35,728 nucleotides of DNA from an archaeon (GTDB lineage: Archaea > Asgardarchaeota > Hermodarchaeia > Hermodarchaeales > Hermodarchaeaceae). Position 1 is the first letter of the stretch. The number at the start of each line of letters is the position of its first letter. The stretch covers positions 1 to 35,728 of the forward strand of contig JABXGS010000117.1 in NCBI GenBank assembly GCA_016550425.1, in the 5' to 3' direction. Positions 9,401 to 17,210 of this stretch are shown here, one piece after another. The notes beneath the pieces were generated by a model that made no database searches, had not been told where the DNA came from, and saw only the letters and a list, made by a program, of their open reading frames with translations. The position numbers and the translations under genes were made by a program.

Positions 9401-9730
9401 ACGCCCAAATTAGAAACGGTAATTCCCCGGTCCACAACAACCTACTGGCGAAATCGGGTGAAAACTCATGCATGGCCAACAGCCGCATACCCCTATCTTG
9501 GTATAGAACACGGACCAGATGATGCTACACTCATATTCACTCAAAACATGAATCCCATGACGGAACTTTTTATGGGAGATTTGAACTCCGAACTAGTCTT
9601 TATTCAAAGCGAAGATCCCATTGATGTTAGTCCCAATGAACTCGTCGAACGAACTGGGTTTCTTGTTGCCACCCAGGCACCTTGGGAACAAGCAAAGACC
9701 TATAGTCTACTCTCAAAACTTTCTCTCTAA
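6497..9730 (+). CDS. GNAT acetyltransferase fused to large beta-sandwich and mutarotase-like region
   Basis: This 1077-residue protein opens with a complete GNAT domain (about 1-150). The acetyl-CoA loop RKKGFGKALL is at 91-100, the preceding strand is YLGFLTVSDAY, and the closing element is NAVPVYKRTGF. The GNAT chemistry is N- or O-acetylation; the substrate is unknown. Residues about 165-440 are beta-rich and look like Ig/NEW3-type sandwiches (PVSWSIQNKNPNKPLTCHLKVKLP region). Residues about 460-1070 look like a carbohydrate-enzyme beta supersandwich: WFNPWYGGIQFEPF, a mutarotase-like strand pattern, and PYLGIEHGPDDATLIF. No signal peptide or membrane segment is visible, so it should be cytoplasmic. 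The ATG at 6497 begins at the first GNAT strand. It converges with the next gene after 20 bp. Acetylation or remodelling of a sugar-containing substrate is a guess. Confidence 0.75.
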   Translation: MTKVRDFTPADAAGLAKCINESEGGWPGGISGGLDHTAEHILEDYKREAKLAWLIAVSDEQQIAGISTLHPHFDDPAAAYLGFLTVSDAYRKKGFGKALLVESVNRVIAEGYKRLFLHTWGGNLNAVPVYKRTGFFWCPETQVLMENYIPTIITLPIARPFFKKHDWYETYIRQIAIKPDEMKHRGLNVYEYRWEKGDEFLRVVIDRESRGPTLIENRQVLIECWVADAEPTLGLPIPVSWSIQNKNPNKPLTCHLKVKLPKGFQLIEAPASSIMVPAKETVVLEGIIRGSVNVIPPPKERPALAIVSQLLLEKRPVKLETGIRAQHPIELTTVPPSIWCRAGTRFSIPISIKSNLKKTATGRLIIRKPRGLQIDQKQFEIRLNPERHSGIELNVATKSSLGSIALPIKLQAQLDVGGQQLKTRTETIFVHNLSQGGVLVTPAQDDKRLQVHTETLQFSINLVKGAHIDKLTNRLTGRVQLRSHCRESIGPPFWPSEQMRTHFKHRIEKPNDGTTRIVTWMTSKRYSGLVFSKTYIITGNSSVLGIEYMFENTDPKKTYKIQLIVGSIPGAWDHLHVLPLKTGLLREEYIEEEFFASEREIPKKREYWAETWYCAERPHKGEITAVLCPPSLFYEARGVTFIDFQLQIPPIPPKKKIILPPLYLVAGLGSWKHIRRLWHHYYSDEPERALLTRMEPNPAIDLRIKDNPMLHEVASEITIPLQLHHHVHRPLKGSLQFSAPKGWRVTPRTHKFEHVKDSKPLSVPIQLHANAKAKHEPQILSVTAHVKTDLQTREFNVPIILHRKTGKVSIIQAVEHNQKIWIIDNGKYLLKIAPSFAGSVFAWIKKETGTNYLVSNFPTAGPKVWFNPWYGGIQFEPFASDQPGWFPTKLDREKWTLTKSQRNDWQGIQVSVVPDKEERRLRDLKLGFHVLTQPQSNIVALIGQIQNQSKAPRQLYHRFRIAIPSDETTPKLETVIPRSTTTYWRNRVKTHAWPTAAYPYLGIEHGPDDATLIFTQNMNPMTELFMGDLNSELVFIQSEDPIDVSPNELVERTGFLVATQAPWEQAKTYSLLSKLSL

Positions 9731-9750
9731 TTGATAAGTACCAATGCACC

Positions 9751-10608
9751 TTATCCTATTTCAGAGGAATAGAATTCATACCATCGTTCAAATGTCATTT
9801 CAAGACGCCATTCCGCCTTTACATCATAAGGGGGAGCGGGTGCGCTATCCTTTTCCTTTTGAACTGCTTCTAAGGAAAGACCTTCAACTAATCGGGCTTG
9901 TATCCATGTCTCAAGCTGCTTGAAATACGCAAGTTGGATGCGGATTTCCTCCTTATCACACAGAGGCCCATGACCCGGAACGATTGTGTCGACGGACATT
10001 TTTAGAATCTTCTCGAATGCTTTTATCCAGTCGGGAGGGCTGTTTGTCGAATCCCCCGCATAAGGATACTCTTGACAAAATACAAGGTCTCCGGCAAAGA
10101 GAACACGCTCCGGGACAAAGTAAACCATTGAATGCCCTGCCGTGTGACCTCCAGTATGATGGATTTTAATTTCGTTATTCTCTCCCAAGAATAGCGATTT
10201 CTCAAAGGTTTTAGTCGGAGTAATGATCTGCAGATTTTCGAGTTGACGACTTAGCACGGGATCGGTTTCTGCACGGAACTGTCGCATCTCTTCAAGGCTT
10301 TCCTGAGACCACTGGTTTTCTAAAAGTTCCGGATATAACTCTACCATTTTAGAAGAGGCAATAAGTGGGTACATTTGAAAGTCTTGAGCACCAAATACGT
10401 GGTCAGAATGATAATGGGTGAGAATGACTTCGGTGATTGGTGTGCCAATTTCTTGTTGGACCCGTTTATGAAACTCCTGAGCGATTACTGGTGTCATACC
10501 AGTATCGATGACAACAATATGCTTTGCGGTACGGATGCATCCAACGTTCCCATAGGTTGATCCGTCCATAACAGCCCAAGTGGACTTGCTTACTTGTTCG
10601 AGTTGCAT
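9751..10608 (-). CDS. Metallo-beta-lactamase-fold hydrolase
   Basis: This 285-residue cytoplasmic hydrolase has the full zinc-site set: H65-Y-H67-S-D69-H70, H155 (GGHTAGHS), D174 (FAGDLVF) and H213 (VPGHGPL). The order and spacing fit the glyoxalase-II/lactonase-like branch, but the substrate cannot be read from sequence. ATG 10608 is preferred over ATG 10617 because GGAAG lies nine bases upstream of 10608 and only directly abuts the earlier ATG. The C-terminus (FERWYEFYSSEIG) is typical of archaeal and Bacillus-type MBL proteins with a small helical cap. It is divergent from the unknown pair at 10748, with about 130 bp of shared promoter space. Confidence 0.9.
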   Translation of the reverse strand: MQLEQVSKSTWAVMDGSTYGNVGCIRTAKHIVVIDTGMTPVIAQEFHKRVQQEIGTPITEVILTHYHSDHVFGAQDFQMYPLIASSKMVELYPELLENQWSQESLEEMRQFRAETDPVLSRQLENLQIITPTKTFEKSLFLGENNEIKIHHTGGHTAGHSMVYFVPERVLFAGDLVFCQEYPYAGDSTNSPPDWIKAFEKILKMSVDTIVPGHGPLCDKEEIRIQLAYFKQLETWIQARLVEGLSLEAVQKEKDSAPAPPYDVKAEWRLEMTFERWYEFYSSEIG

Positions 10609-10747
10609 GAGAATCATCTTCCTTCAAATAGAAGGGATTTACTATTAGGAGAAGCTGCCTTTAGGTTTTGACTTGTAGTAAGACGAAAAGATGTTAAGAG
10701 GTATTGTTACCAATTACGGCAGATAAAATATCTGAGGAGATTTCATC

Positions 10748-11188
10748 ATGCCTAAAGGTTCTAATAAACGGCAACAATTCAAGTTACAAATCATGGACTT
10801 GCTCCTCCAATTGCCTGTGCCTGCAGGTGTAGCAGATGAGGTAGCAAGCAAAGTGGTAAAAAATTCGACCATAGATATGCCTCCTGAGACCATTCGCTCA
10901 ATGATATTAGATAGCTTACGCACACATGATGCCATAGCAGCTGAAAAACTTGCCTTTCGCTTCGAACACGTTGAGCAGAGGCTTGCAGAGATTCAACTTG
11001 AGACAGTTGGACCTGCAGGCGAAATCTATGATGAAGAAGCCTTGAATGAACTTTTAGAAGCTGATGAAATTACAGCAGCAGAACTTTACTTCATGGAAGG
11101 TCGTAAAGGTCGTGCATGGCAACGTAAGGTGGATCATTTTGATACCGGATCAACTGAGTTAGCCAGAGAGGACCGATATGACGACTAG
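10748..11188 (+). CDS. Unknown helical protein, first gene of a two-gene unit
   Basis: I do not recognise this 146-residue protein. It is soluble, mostly helical and acidic towards the C-terminus. Residues about 25-75 (ADEVASKVVKN, ETIRSMILDSL, AAEKLAFRFEHVEQ) faintly resemble the second half of an ATP-cone, but the first half is missing and I give this little weight. GGAGA lies about seven bases before the ATG, a strong ribosome site. Its last 11 bases overlap the start of a membrane-protein gene, so the two are probably translated together and may form a complex. Confidence 0.72.
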   Translation: MPKGSNKRQQFKLQIMDLLLQLPVPAGVADEVASKVVKNSTIDMPPETIRSMILDSLRTHDAIAAEKLAFRFEHVEQRLAEIQLETVGPAGEIYDEEALNELLEADEITAAELYFMEGRKGRAWQRKVDHFDTGSTELAREDRYDD

Positions 11189-11591
11189 AGAACATCAAAC
11201 AGCACAGGGACCCTTTCAAACCATTACTTTACCTGAAGAAGATTTTTCTAAACCTAAGTTGCGATTAGTTGTCACAACCATTGTGACCGTACTCGTTAGT
11301 GTTCTCATCTTTTTTGATCAACTCTTAGGGTTATGGCCCTTTGGGTTGTATTGGAGCCTATTCGCTGTGGGATTAATTGTATGCTGCATCGCCATTTGGA
11401 TTCTTCTTAGATGGGATAAAAGAACCCGGAAAGAAGGTGATGAAACGTTCTTGGAAAAATGGGGTGATGAGATTGGATGGCCTTTAATGGTCCTTGCGTT
11501 CACACTTCAGTTTCTTATCCCACAAATTCGGCCAATACTTTTCGGAGCTATTATTGGAGGAAGTTGGTTTCTGGTGCTATGGAATAGATGA
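11178..11591 (+). CDS. Small integral membrane protein, partner of upstream gene
   Basis: This 137-residue protein has an acidic soluble N-terminus (about 1-32) and three to four hydrophobic segments: LVVTTIVTVLVSVLIFF (about 34-50), YWSLFAVGLIVCCIAIWILL (about 57-77), then WPLMVLAFTLQFLIP and ILFGAIIGGSWFLVLW. A charged loop (RWDKRTRKEGDETFLEKWGDEIG) separates the hairpins. I recognise no family. The overlap with 10748-11188 implies translational coupling. The pair could be a membrane complex with a cytoplasmic helical subunit, which is inference from layout. Confidence 0.7.
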   Translation: MTTREHQTAQGPFQTITLPEEDFSKPKLRLVVTTIVTVLVSVLIFFDQLLGLWPFGLYWSLFAVGLIVCCIAIWILLRWDKRTRKEGDETFLEKWGDEIGWPLMVLAFTLQFLIPQIRPILFGAIIGGSWFLVLWNR

Positions 11592-11616
11592 ATTGAAAAA
11601 TCCGAAAAGCGAGAAA

Positions 11617-11982
11617 TTAGTTGTCTTCAGCAATCATTTCTATGATTTTAAAAAGTTCTTTTGCCCGTACGGGCTTCACCTGGAATACGGCAGCACCTGC
11701 TTCCATAGCCTCTGATCGAACGGTTTCATCAGCACTGACAAAAACGATTTTGCTCTTGGCATTAATCTCTTGAATCATTTTCGTAGCGCTAATCCCATCC
11801 ATGCGGGGCATACGATGATCCATGATGATGACATCAGGTTTAGGATCCATCTGAAGGAAGAGTTCAACTGCTTCATCACCATCAAATGCAGAGCCAATTA
11901 CTCTGTGACCTTTCATCGTGAAGAGAGCTTTGTAGATTTGATGAAGGTTCTCTTCGTCATCAACGATGAAGATTGAAGCCAT
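11617..11982 (-). CDS. Stand-alone response-regulator receiver domain
   Basis: This 121-residue CheY-like protein has no output domain. The phosphorylation site is complete: D8/D9 (IVDDEE), acceptor D55 (VIIMDHRMPRMDG), S83 (FVSAD) and K103 (QVKPV). The ATG at 11982 opens directly on the first beta strand. The frame stays open 27 codons further upstream (to 12063), but that extension (RHLHRIPIKTKVKRTVHS) is basic and atypical, so I exclude it. The PAS-PAS histidine kinase at 15613-17049 is the only kinase in the window and is a candidate partner. The copper cassette lies between them. It probably signals by protein-protein contact. Confidence 0.9.
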   Translation of the reverse strand: MASIFIVDDEENLHQIYKALFTMKGHRVIGSAFDGDEAVELFLQMDPKPDVIIMDHRMPRMDGISATKMIQEINAKSKIVFVSADETVRSEAMEAGAAVFQVKPVRAKELFKIIEMIAEDN

Positions 11983-12194
11983 TGAATGCACTGTCCGTTT
12001 CACTTTCGTTTTGATTGGTATACGATGTAGGTGTCGCAGCATATCCCCGCTTACGTTGTCCACTGATTGCTGGGGAAAAAGTGGTTAAGAGTGTTGCGTG
12101 CGTCGTTAGTCCATCGGACTTCGTTTTCGGTTTTCTGCATAAACGTTCAAAGGAGTCGATAGTATATCTGAATCGTGACGACTTGCAGGATTCC
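11983..12194. other. Intergenic region between copA end and receiver gene
   Basis: This 212-bp region downstream of copA and upstream of the receiver gene contains a small perfect hairpin, AGTCC-ATC-GGACT (12108-12120). It lies about 75 bases past the copA stop and could act as a 3' structure. I found no tRNA and no supported small gene. An 85-codon plus-strand open frame here lacks a ribosome site and protein-like composition. Confidence 0.3.
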
Positions 12195-14864
12195 TTATTC
12201 GTTTCCTTCGATTATGTCCTGAGCCACATATTGTTCGGGGTTTGCATCGAAGGTCGCTTGGCAATGGGATGAGCAGAAGAAGTATCGGTGTCCTTTGAAA
12301 TCACTGTGTAAAGCTGTGGATGTGTCAACTATCATTTTGCATATGGGATCTCTAGCTCGGTCTGATTTTGGTGATGTGATCGCTTGAATCTTGAGGTGTT
12401 CATCTGCGATTGGTAGCGGTTTGAATCGTTGTAGAAGTAGCGCATTTGTTACGACACTTACACTAGACATTGCCATTGCTAGTGCAGCCCACTCTGGACG
12501 AAGGTTTACTAATGGATAGAGTATACCTGCTGCGATAGGCAGAAGAATAATATTATAGATTAAAGCCCAAAAGAATCCCTGTCGAATTTTTGTAACTGTC
12601 TTTTTGCCCAGTTGTATCGCGGTAACTACATCGAGAAGATTATCACGAACAAGGACAATATCACCTGTTTCTACAGATACATCAGTGCCTGATCCAAGAG
12701 CGATTCCCACATCTGCCTGGGCTAGAGCGGGTGCATCGTTGATGCCATCACCAGCCATAGCTACAATGTGGTTCTTTCTTTGAAGATTTTTAATTTCTTG
12801 AGTTTTGTCCCCAGGAAGGACTTCTGCGATTACTTCAGAAATGCCGACTTCGCGTCCAATGGCTTCAGCTGTGCGTTGCTTATCTCCTGTCAGCATGACA
12901 ACTTGAATACCCATCTTTTGTAGAAGTTCTACTGCAAGGGCAGAATGTGGTTTGAGAGTATCAGCTATGGCAATCAACGCAAGGAGCTTTCCGTCTTTGG
13001 CAGCAAAAATTGTGGTTTTTCCTTCTTTTTGCAATTGTGCCAGATGGGGTTCCAATTCACCAATGTCAACATCGTTTTCACGCATGTATGTATCATTGCC
13101 TACATCAATGGTAAATCCAGAAATCAAGGCTTTGACACCTTTTCCAGTAATAGAATCGAAGTCATCGATTTCTAAGAATTGAATTTTATTTGCCTCAGCA
13201 TATTGTACGATGGCGTTAGCTAACGGATGTTCACTGTATTTTTCAGCCGTTGCAATTAAGGTAAGGGCTTCTGAAGAGCCAATATCCCCAGCGGGAATGA
13301 TATCGGTGACAATGGGTTTTCCAGTGGTTAATGTTCCAGTTTTATCAAACACCATTCTATCCACTTGAGGAATGACTTCTAAGCCCTCTCCTCTTTTAAT
13401 CAAAATACCAAGTTGTGCTCCGCGACCAATACCCACCATAAGTGCAGCAGGTGTCGCCAGTCCTAGAGCACAAGGGCAAGCGGCAACTAAGACTGCAATT
13501 GAAAAGCCTAAAGCTGTGACCCAAGTGAGTCCAGGATACCACGGTGTGAACATGATTAGGACCAACCAGATGCTAAACACAACAAGGGATAGGAGGATGA
13601 TGAAGGGAACGAATTTCTCTGCGATAGCGTCTGCTTTTCGCTGAATTGGTGGTTTATGAGTTTGAGCTTCTTCAACCATGTTAATTATTTGAGCAAGTAC
13701 GGTATCTGATCCGACCTTCGTTGCTTCAATCACCAGTATTCCAGTTTCATTGATTGTACCACCGACAACCGCGTCATCCACTTTCTTACTCACTGGAATT
13801 GATTCACCAGTAATCATTGATTCGTTGACCGATGATTGCCCTTCAACAACATAGCCATCAACAGGAATTTGTGCACCAGGGCGTACAAGAAGTTGATCCG
13901 CTACTTCAACTTCATCTGTTGGGATGATGAGTTCTTCGCCATCTCGGAGAACGACTGCAGTATTTGGTTGAAGATCCATTAGAGCACGGATTGCTTGAGA
14001 GGTTCGGCCTTTCGCAATCGCCTCTAGTGTTCGACCCAAGAGAATGAAAGCAAGTAACATAGCTGCAGAACCATAGAATACTTCTTGACCTGGTAGAATG
14101 AATGTTGCCACAACTGAATAGAAATAGGCCACACTGGTACCAAGCATAATAAGGGTATCCATATTGGTTTTGCCATGTCTGGCTGCATTTAGAGCTGATT
14201 TGTAAAACGGATACCCTCCATAGAATTGGACAGGGGTAGTCAGGAGTAATAAGACGACGGCAGGTGTTATCCCAGGAGGAAGAAAAGGAGCAACAAACGC
14301 CGAAAAGAAGGATATTAACACAATGGGAATAGTGAAACCAACCGCAAAGGCCAGCCGCCATGAATAGTGTCGGATTTCTTGTTTCCGAGTCATGGCTTCA
14401 CGATCAATACTGGTGTCCATTTCAGCGACCACATCAAAACCAATCCCATTCAGTGTATCTCGCATCATTTTTAGAGTTACAAGTTCCTCGTCATATTCAA
14501 CAACTACACGCCCTGACATTGAGTGTTCAACAACTGAAAGCACTCCAGGAATGGCTTCAATGGTCTTAGTAATATATGACCACTCATCTGATCGAGGGGT
14601 TGGTGAGAGGGTCAGGGTCATTTTAGCTCGTTTTGGAGTATACCCCGTTGATGCTATGGCATGTTCTAATTCCGTACGAGTAACCTGAGTAGGTTCATAA
14701 TCTATAGTTGCCTTTTTTTCTAACAGATTGACAGAAGCTTTTGCGACTCCTTGTTGTTGGAGCAGCGCCTTCTCAATCGTAGCTACACAAGTGGCACAAT
14801 GCATCCCTTCGATTCGTAATGACATTCGTTCGGTGTTGGCTTTTTTGTCCTGTTGTTCATTCAT
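12195..14864 (-). CDS. copA: Copper-translocating P1B-type ATPase with C-terminal YHS domain
   Basis: CopA exports Cu(I) across the cytoplasmic membrane at the cost of ATP. The 889 residues contain an N-terminal HMA domain with GMHCATC (C23, C26). A second HMA-like domain (about 81-150) has lost its CxxC. Eight expected membrane segments follow, with the transport motif CPC at about 463-465 ([16 protein letters not shown]), TGESIPV, phosphorylation motif [11 protein letters not shown] at about 506, and [10 protein letters not shown] at about 702. The last 50 residues ([32 protein letters not shown]) are a YHS/TRASH metal-binding domain, a less usual addition at the C-terminus. GGTGGTGAT six bases upstream supports ATG 14864. 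It follows the PadR-TRASH gene by 15 bp, so one operon is likely. Confidence 0.96.
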   Translation of the reverse strand: MNEQQDKKANTERMSLRIEGMHCATCVATIEKALLQQQGVAKASVNLLEKKATIDYEPTQVTRTELEHAIASTGYTPKRAKMTLTLSPTPRSDEWSYITKTIEAIPGVLSVVEHSMSGRVVVEYDEELVTLKMMRDTLNGIGFDVVAEMDTSIDREAMTRKQEIRHYSWRLAFAVGFTIPIVLISFFSAFVAPFLPPGITPAVVLLLLTTPVQFYGGYPFYKSALNAARHGKTNMDTLIMLGTSVAYFYSVVATFILPGQEVFYGSAAMLLAFILLGRTLEAIAKGRTSQAIRALMDLQPNTAVVLRDGEELIIPTDEVEVADQLLVRPGAQIPVDGYVVEGQSSVNESMITGESIPVSKKVDDAVVGGTINETGILVIEATKVGSDTVLAQIINMVEEAQTHKPPIQRKADAIAEKFVPFIILLSLVVFSIWLVLIMFTPWYPGLTWVTALGFSIAVLVAACPCALGLATPAALMVGIGRGAQLGILIKRGEGLEVIPQVDRMVFDKTGTLTTGKPIVTDIIPAGDIGSSEALTLIATAEKYSEHPLANAIVQYAEANKIQFLEIDDFDSITGKGVKALISGFTIDVGNDTYMRENDVDIGELEPHLAQLQKEGKTTIFAAKDGKLLALIAIADTLKPHSALAVELLQKMGIQVVMLTGDKQRTAEAIGREVGISEVIAEVLPGDKTQEIKNLQRKNHIVAMAGDGINDAPALAQADVGIALGSGTDVSVETGDIVLVRDNLLDVVTAIQLGKKTVTKIRQGFFWALIYNIILLPIAAGILYPLVNLRPEWAALAMAMSSVSVVTNALLLQRFKPLPIADEHLKIQAITSPKSDRARDPICKMIVDTSTALHSDFKGHRYFFCSSHCQATFDANPEQYVAQDIIEGNE

Positions 14865-14879
14865 TCAGTATCACCACCA

Positions 14880-15338
14880 TCATTTCCCCACGGAATTGGT
14901 TTCTTGTGTCCGATATGCGGCAGCGCAATGACGACAACAAAATGCTAGCTGCTTTCCCTCAATTTCCTCAACGTGAGCACCTTCGTAGACTTTACATCCA
15001 CAACTTGCACACACCTGGAGATTCGATTCAAAAGCAGCAGCAGTAATTGAGGCGAAACGATCAAGGAGTTGGTTAACTGAACGGCGCCCTTTACGAGTGA
15101 GACAATATTCCCGGCGGGGACGCTTTCCCACAGGCTTATCTTCACAGGTGACGATTCCCTCCTTTTCGAGCTGTTGTAGGAAAGGGTAAAGAGTGCCTGC
15201 GCTGAGTGATCGCCCCGTCCTATTATCATATTTTCTGATGATGCCATATCCATGGCTAGGTCCTTCATTGAGCACGAGAAGGATATAGAATTTCGCGAGA
15301 TTGTCCAGAACTGCATCTAGGGGTTTCTCCGTCATCAT
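14880..15338 (-). CDS. PadR-family regulator with C-terminal TRASH metal-sensing domain
   Basis: This protein is about 152 residues long. Residues about 5-100 form a PadR winged helix (FYILLVLNEGPSHGYGIIRK, AGTLYPFLQQLEKEGIV, REYCLTRKGRR). Residues 110-143 form a cysteine-rich TRASH-like finger with C110, C113, C115, C134, C135 and C138 (CASCGC and FCCRHC). This joins DNA binding to metal sensing and predicts a copper-responsive repressor of itself, copA and the divergent YHS gene. TRASH sensors are known on other archaeal regulators; fusion to PadR is inferred here from sequence. The start is one of ATG 15338, ATG 15335 (GGTG six bases upstream) or GTG 15344. All three give the same domains. 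Confidence 0.88.
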   Translation of the reverse strand: MMTEKPLDAVLDNLAKFYILLVLNEGPSHGYGIIRKYDNRTGRSLSAGTLYPFLQQLEKEGIVTCEDKPVGKRPRREYCLTRKGRRSVNQLLDRFASITAAAFESNLQVCASCGCKVYEGAHVEEIEGKQLAFCCRHCAAAYRTQETNSVGK

Positions 15339-15369
15339 TAGCACCAGAAAATTTTATGTGACGAAATAG

Positions 15370-15389
15370 ATATATCCAATCCGATATAT
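15370..15389. promoter_or_regulatory. Candidate PadR-TRASH operator in the divergent copper promoter
   Basis: Perfect 7-bp arms ATATATC (15370-15376) and GATATAT (15383-15389) surround CAATCC. They abut a second palindrome, ATATTAATAT (15386-15395), that doubles as the likely TATA element for the YHS gene. The position, between divergent padR and YHS starts, is where an autoregulatory PadR dimer would bind and block both promoters. Binding is inferred. Confidence 0.45.
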
Positions 15390-15445
15390 TAATATAATGC
15401 AGCAACATATGTCACCCAAACCCAACGAATCAAGGAGGAAAAACT

Positions 15446-15589
15446 ATGGCAATTGATCCAATATGTAAAATGAAAGTTAACGAACGAACTGCTAAATGGA
15501 CTTCTAAATTTAGAGGAAAAACATACTACTTCTGTGCACCTGGATGCAAAGCTGAATTTGATAAGAATCCAGAGAAGTATGCATCCTAG
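15446..15589 (+). CDS. 47-residue YHS-domain protein, putative copper chaperone
   Basis: This tiny gene encodes a single YHS/TRASH domain. It begins MAIDPICKMKV, has YYFCAPGCKAEF in the middle and ends NPEKYAS. Metal ligands are C7, C30 and C34. It closely resembles the C-terminal YHS tail of the CopA encoded next door ([19 protein letters not shown]). AAGGAGG seven to eight bases before the ATG is one of the best ribosome sites in the window, which supports a real gene despite its size. It is divergent from padR across about 100 bp of palindrome-rich promoter. A role delivering or buffering Cu(I) for CopA is inferred. It ends 24 bp from the convergent histidine kinase gene. Confidence 0.9.
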   Translation: MAIDPICKMKVNERTAKWTSKFRGKTYYFCAPGCKAEFDKNPEKYAS

Positions 15590-15612
15590 GAGTCGTGCCA
15601 CCTTCTCTTTCT

Positions 15613-17049
15613 TTATGTTTGCTCTATTGGAAGAAGGATCCGAAAAGCGGCGCCTTGTTCAGAAGGTCCAGTGACAAGTTCGATTGCGCCGCTATACGCT
15701 TCAAGAACCCGTTTACAGAGATTTAATCCTAATCCACCACCAGTGGTGGTGGTGCCACGTTGGAAGAGCCTAGCGTGCAGTTTTTTTGGAATACCGGGAC
15801 CATTATCCTTCACATCGATTTGAACCTGTTGTCCTTTTTTACTGATTTTGACGTTAATGATTGGGTTAGAACCAGCATATTGGGCAGAATTTCGAAAGAG
15901 GTTAACAAAAACCATGGGAAGCAAACGGCCACTGGTTACCTGCACACGCTTAGTTTTTTCAGAGGCCTTGACTTTGATTGTTATATGCTTGTGGGTTTTC
16001 ATTGCTTGTTTTGCTACACGCTGAATTAGGGCAAAAATTTCTTTTTCAGCTTCCTTTTCTGGGCGTCCGAAAACGTCGAGTAAGCGCGTCATCCGATCTG
16101 CGGCAGCTCGAGTAGCTTCGATAAACTCACTAAGTTCGGAATCCTCTGGAGTCATCATTTTCGCCACCTCGGATGTACTGAAAATTACTTGCAGATCATT
16201 GCCAAGATCATGTCTTAAAAGCGACGCATAGAGTTCAAGGTCACGATTTGTGTTTTTTAATTCAATTTCAGCGAGCTTGCGATCATGAATATCTCGAACT
16301 ATCGAGAAGAGAGCAACGATTTCACCGTCATGAAAGACCTGTTTACTTCGCACTTCACCCCAAACATGTGACCCACCCTTGGTGACAAAAGGATATTCAA
16401 CGGGACCTAACACTTCACCTGAAAACAAGCGTTTGGTATTTTCGAGAGCTTGTGGAAGATACTCAGGAGGGAGTAGACCTAAACTGGGATAGAATTTGCC
16501 TTTCAGCTCATCAGGAGGGTAGCCTAAATGGGTTTCGATTGAGGGGGAGACATCTATGATATTTAGATCCTTGTCAAAATATAGTAAAACATCAGTGAGG
16601 TTTTCAAAAAAGAATCTGTAACGTTCTTCGCTCTCCGCTAGCGCTAGTTGAGCATGTTTTCGATCGGTTATGTCTTCAAGAGTACCTTCGTAATAGATTA
16701 CCTTCCCCTGGGAATTTCGAATAGCTCGACTACTGAGTAGCACCCAAATAAATCGACTGTCGAGTCGTCGAAATTGGGCTTCAAAACCAACGATTATATC
16801 CTCCTCAGCAACCTTCCGTTCCCATCTTCGTCGGGCAGTTGGATCAACGTAAAACGATGAAGCCTTTCTTTTCAAGAGTGCCTTTTTGTTAGGAAACCCC
16901 AACATTTTGACCAAAGCGGGATTTGCATCGAGAATTTCTCCCGCCCCAGGTTTAGTCCGGAACAGACCAACCGGAACACTTTCAAAAAGATGGCGATAAT
17001 CAGCTTCAGCTTTTTTCAATTTAGTAATTTCACTTTTGGTGGCTGGCAT
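15613..17049 (-). CDS. Soluble PAS-PAS sensor histidine kinase
   Basis: This 478-residue cytoplasmic kinase has no membrane segment. PAS 1 spans about 15-130 (FRRLDSRFIWVLLSSRAIR, then GTLEDITDRK). PAS 2 spans about 140-258 (VVRDIHDRK-type ending SIVRDIHDRKLAE). The phospho-acceptor H280 sits in LLRHDLGNDLQVI. The ATPase domain shows N387 (NLFRNSAQYA), DNGPGIP (415-421) and GGGLGLNLCKRV (437-448). The ligand of the PAS domains is unknown. GGGTGG precedes the ATG at 17049 by six bases. It could phosphorylate the stand-alone receiver at 11617-11982, the only other two-component gene here. The genes are not adjacent. Confidence 0.95.
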   Translation of the reverse strand: MPATKSEITKLKKAEADYRHLFESVPVGLFRTKPGAGEILDANPALVKMLGFPNKKALLKRKASSFYVDPTARRRWERKVAEEDIIVGFEAQFRRLDSRFIWVLLSSRAIRNSQGKVIYYEGTLEDITDRKHAQLALAESEERYRFFFENLTDVLLYFDKDLNIIDVSPSIETHLGYPPDELKGKFYPSLGLLPPEYLPQALENTKRLFSGEVLGPVEYPFVTKGGSHVWGEVRSKQVFHDGEIVALFSIVRDIHDRKLAEIELKNTNRDLELYASLLRHDLGNDLQVIFSTSEVAKMMTPEDSELSEFIEATRAAADRMTRLLDVFGRPEKEAEKEIFALIQRVAKQAMKTHKHITIKVKASEKTKRVQVTSGRLLPMVFVNLFRNSAQYAGSNPIINVKISKKGQQVQIDVKDNGPGIPKKLHARLFQRGTTTTGGGLGLNLCKRVLEAYSGAIELVTGPSEQGAAFRILLPIEQT

Positions 17050-17210
17050 GGTGGTCCACCCATAATCGTCGACATATAGAGAAGTGACTGTTTCCCCAAC
17101 CTCTTCTCATTTGTAAATCTAGAAAAATGGAATAAGTGTCTTTCGTTCTGCTAATCTACTATTCTCCCTTAATTGCGAAAAGGGGAGAGCCGTTGAAATG
17201 AGCTTTGGGT
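17050..17210 (-). terminator. Intergenic region with hairpin downstream of ftr
   Basis: Between the kinase start and the ftr stop, CTCCCTT (17164-17170) can pair with AAGGGGAG (17180-17187) with one bulge. The hairpin sits about 24 bases past the ftr stop on the minus strand. An AT-rich tract follows. It is a candidate 3'-end structure of ftr. The rest of the gap should hold the kinase promoter, with no element I can single out. Confidence 0.3.

Noticed and set aside
9733..9755. GATAAG/CTTATC hairpin between convergent genes
   Set aside because: The arms are only 6 bp and one overlaps the stop codon of the MBL gene, with no T run. Too weak to call a terminator.
12015..12272. 85-codon plus-strand frame across the copA 3' end
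   Set aside because: No ribosome site, it overlaps the conserved YHS tail of CopA, and composition is not protein-like.
13912..14361. 149-codon minus-strand frame within copA
   Set aside because: It lies in another frame of copA and has Cys/Ser/Trp-rich nonsense composition.
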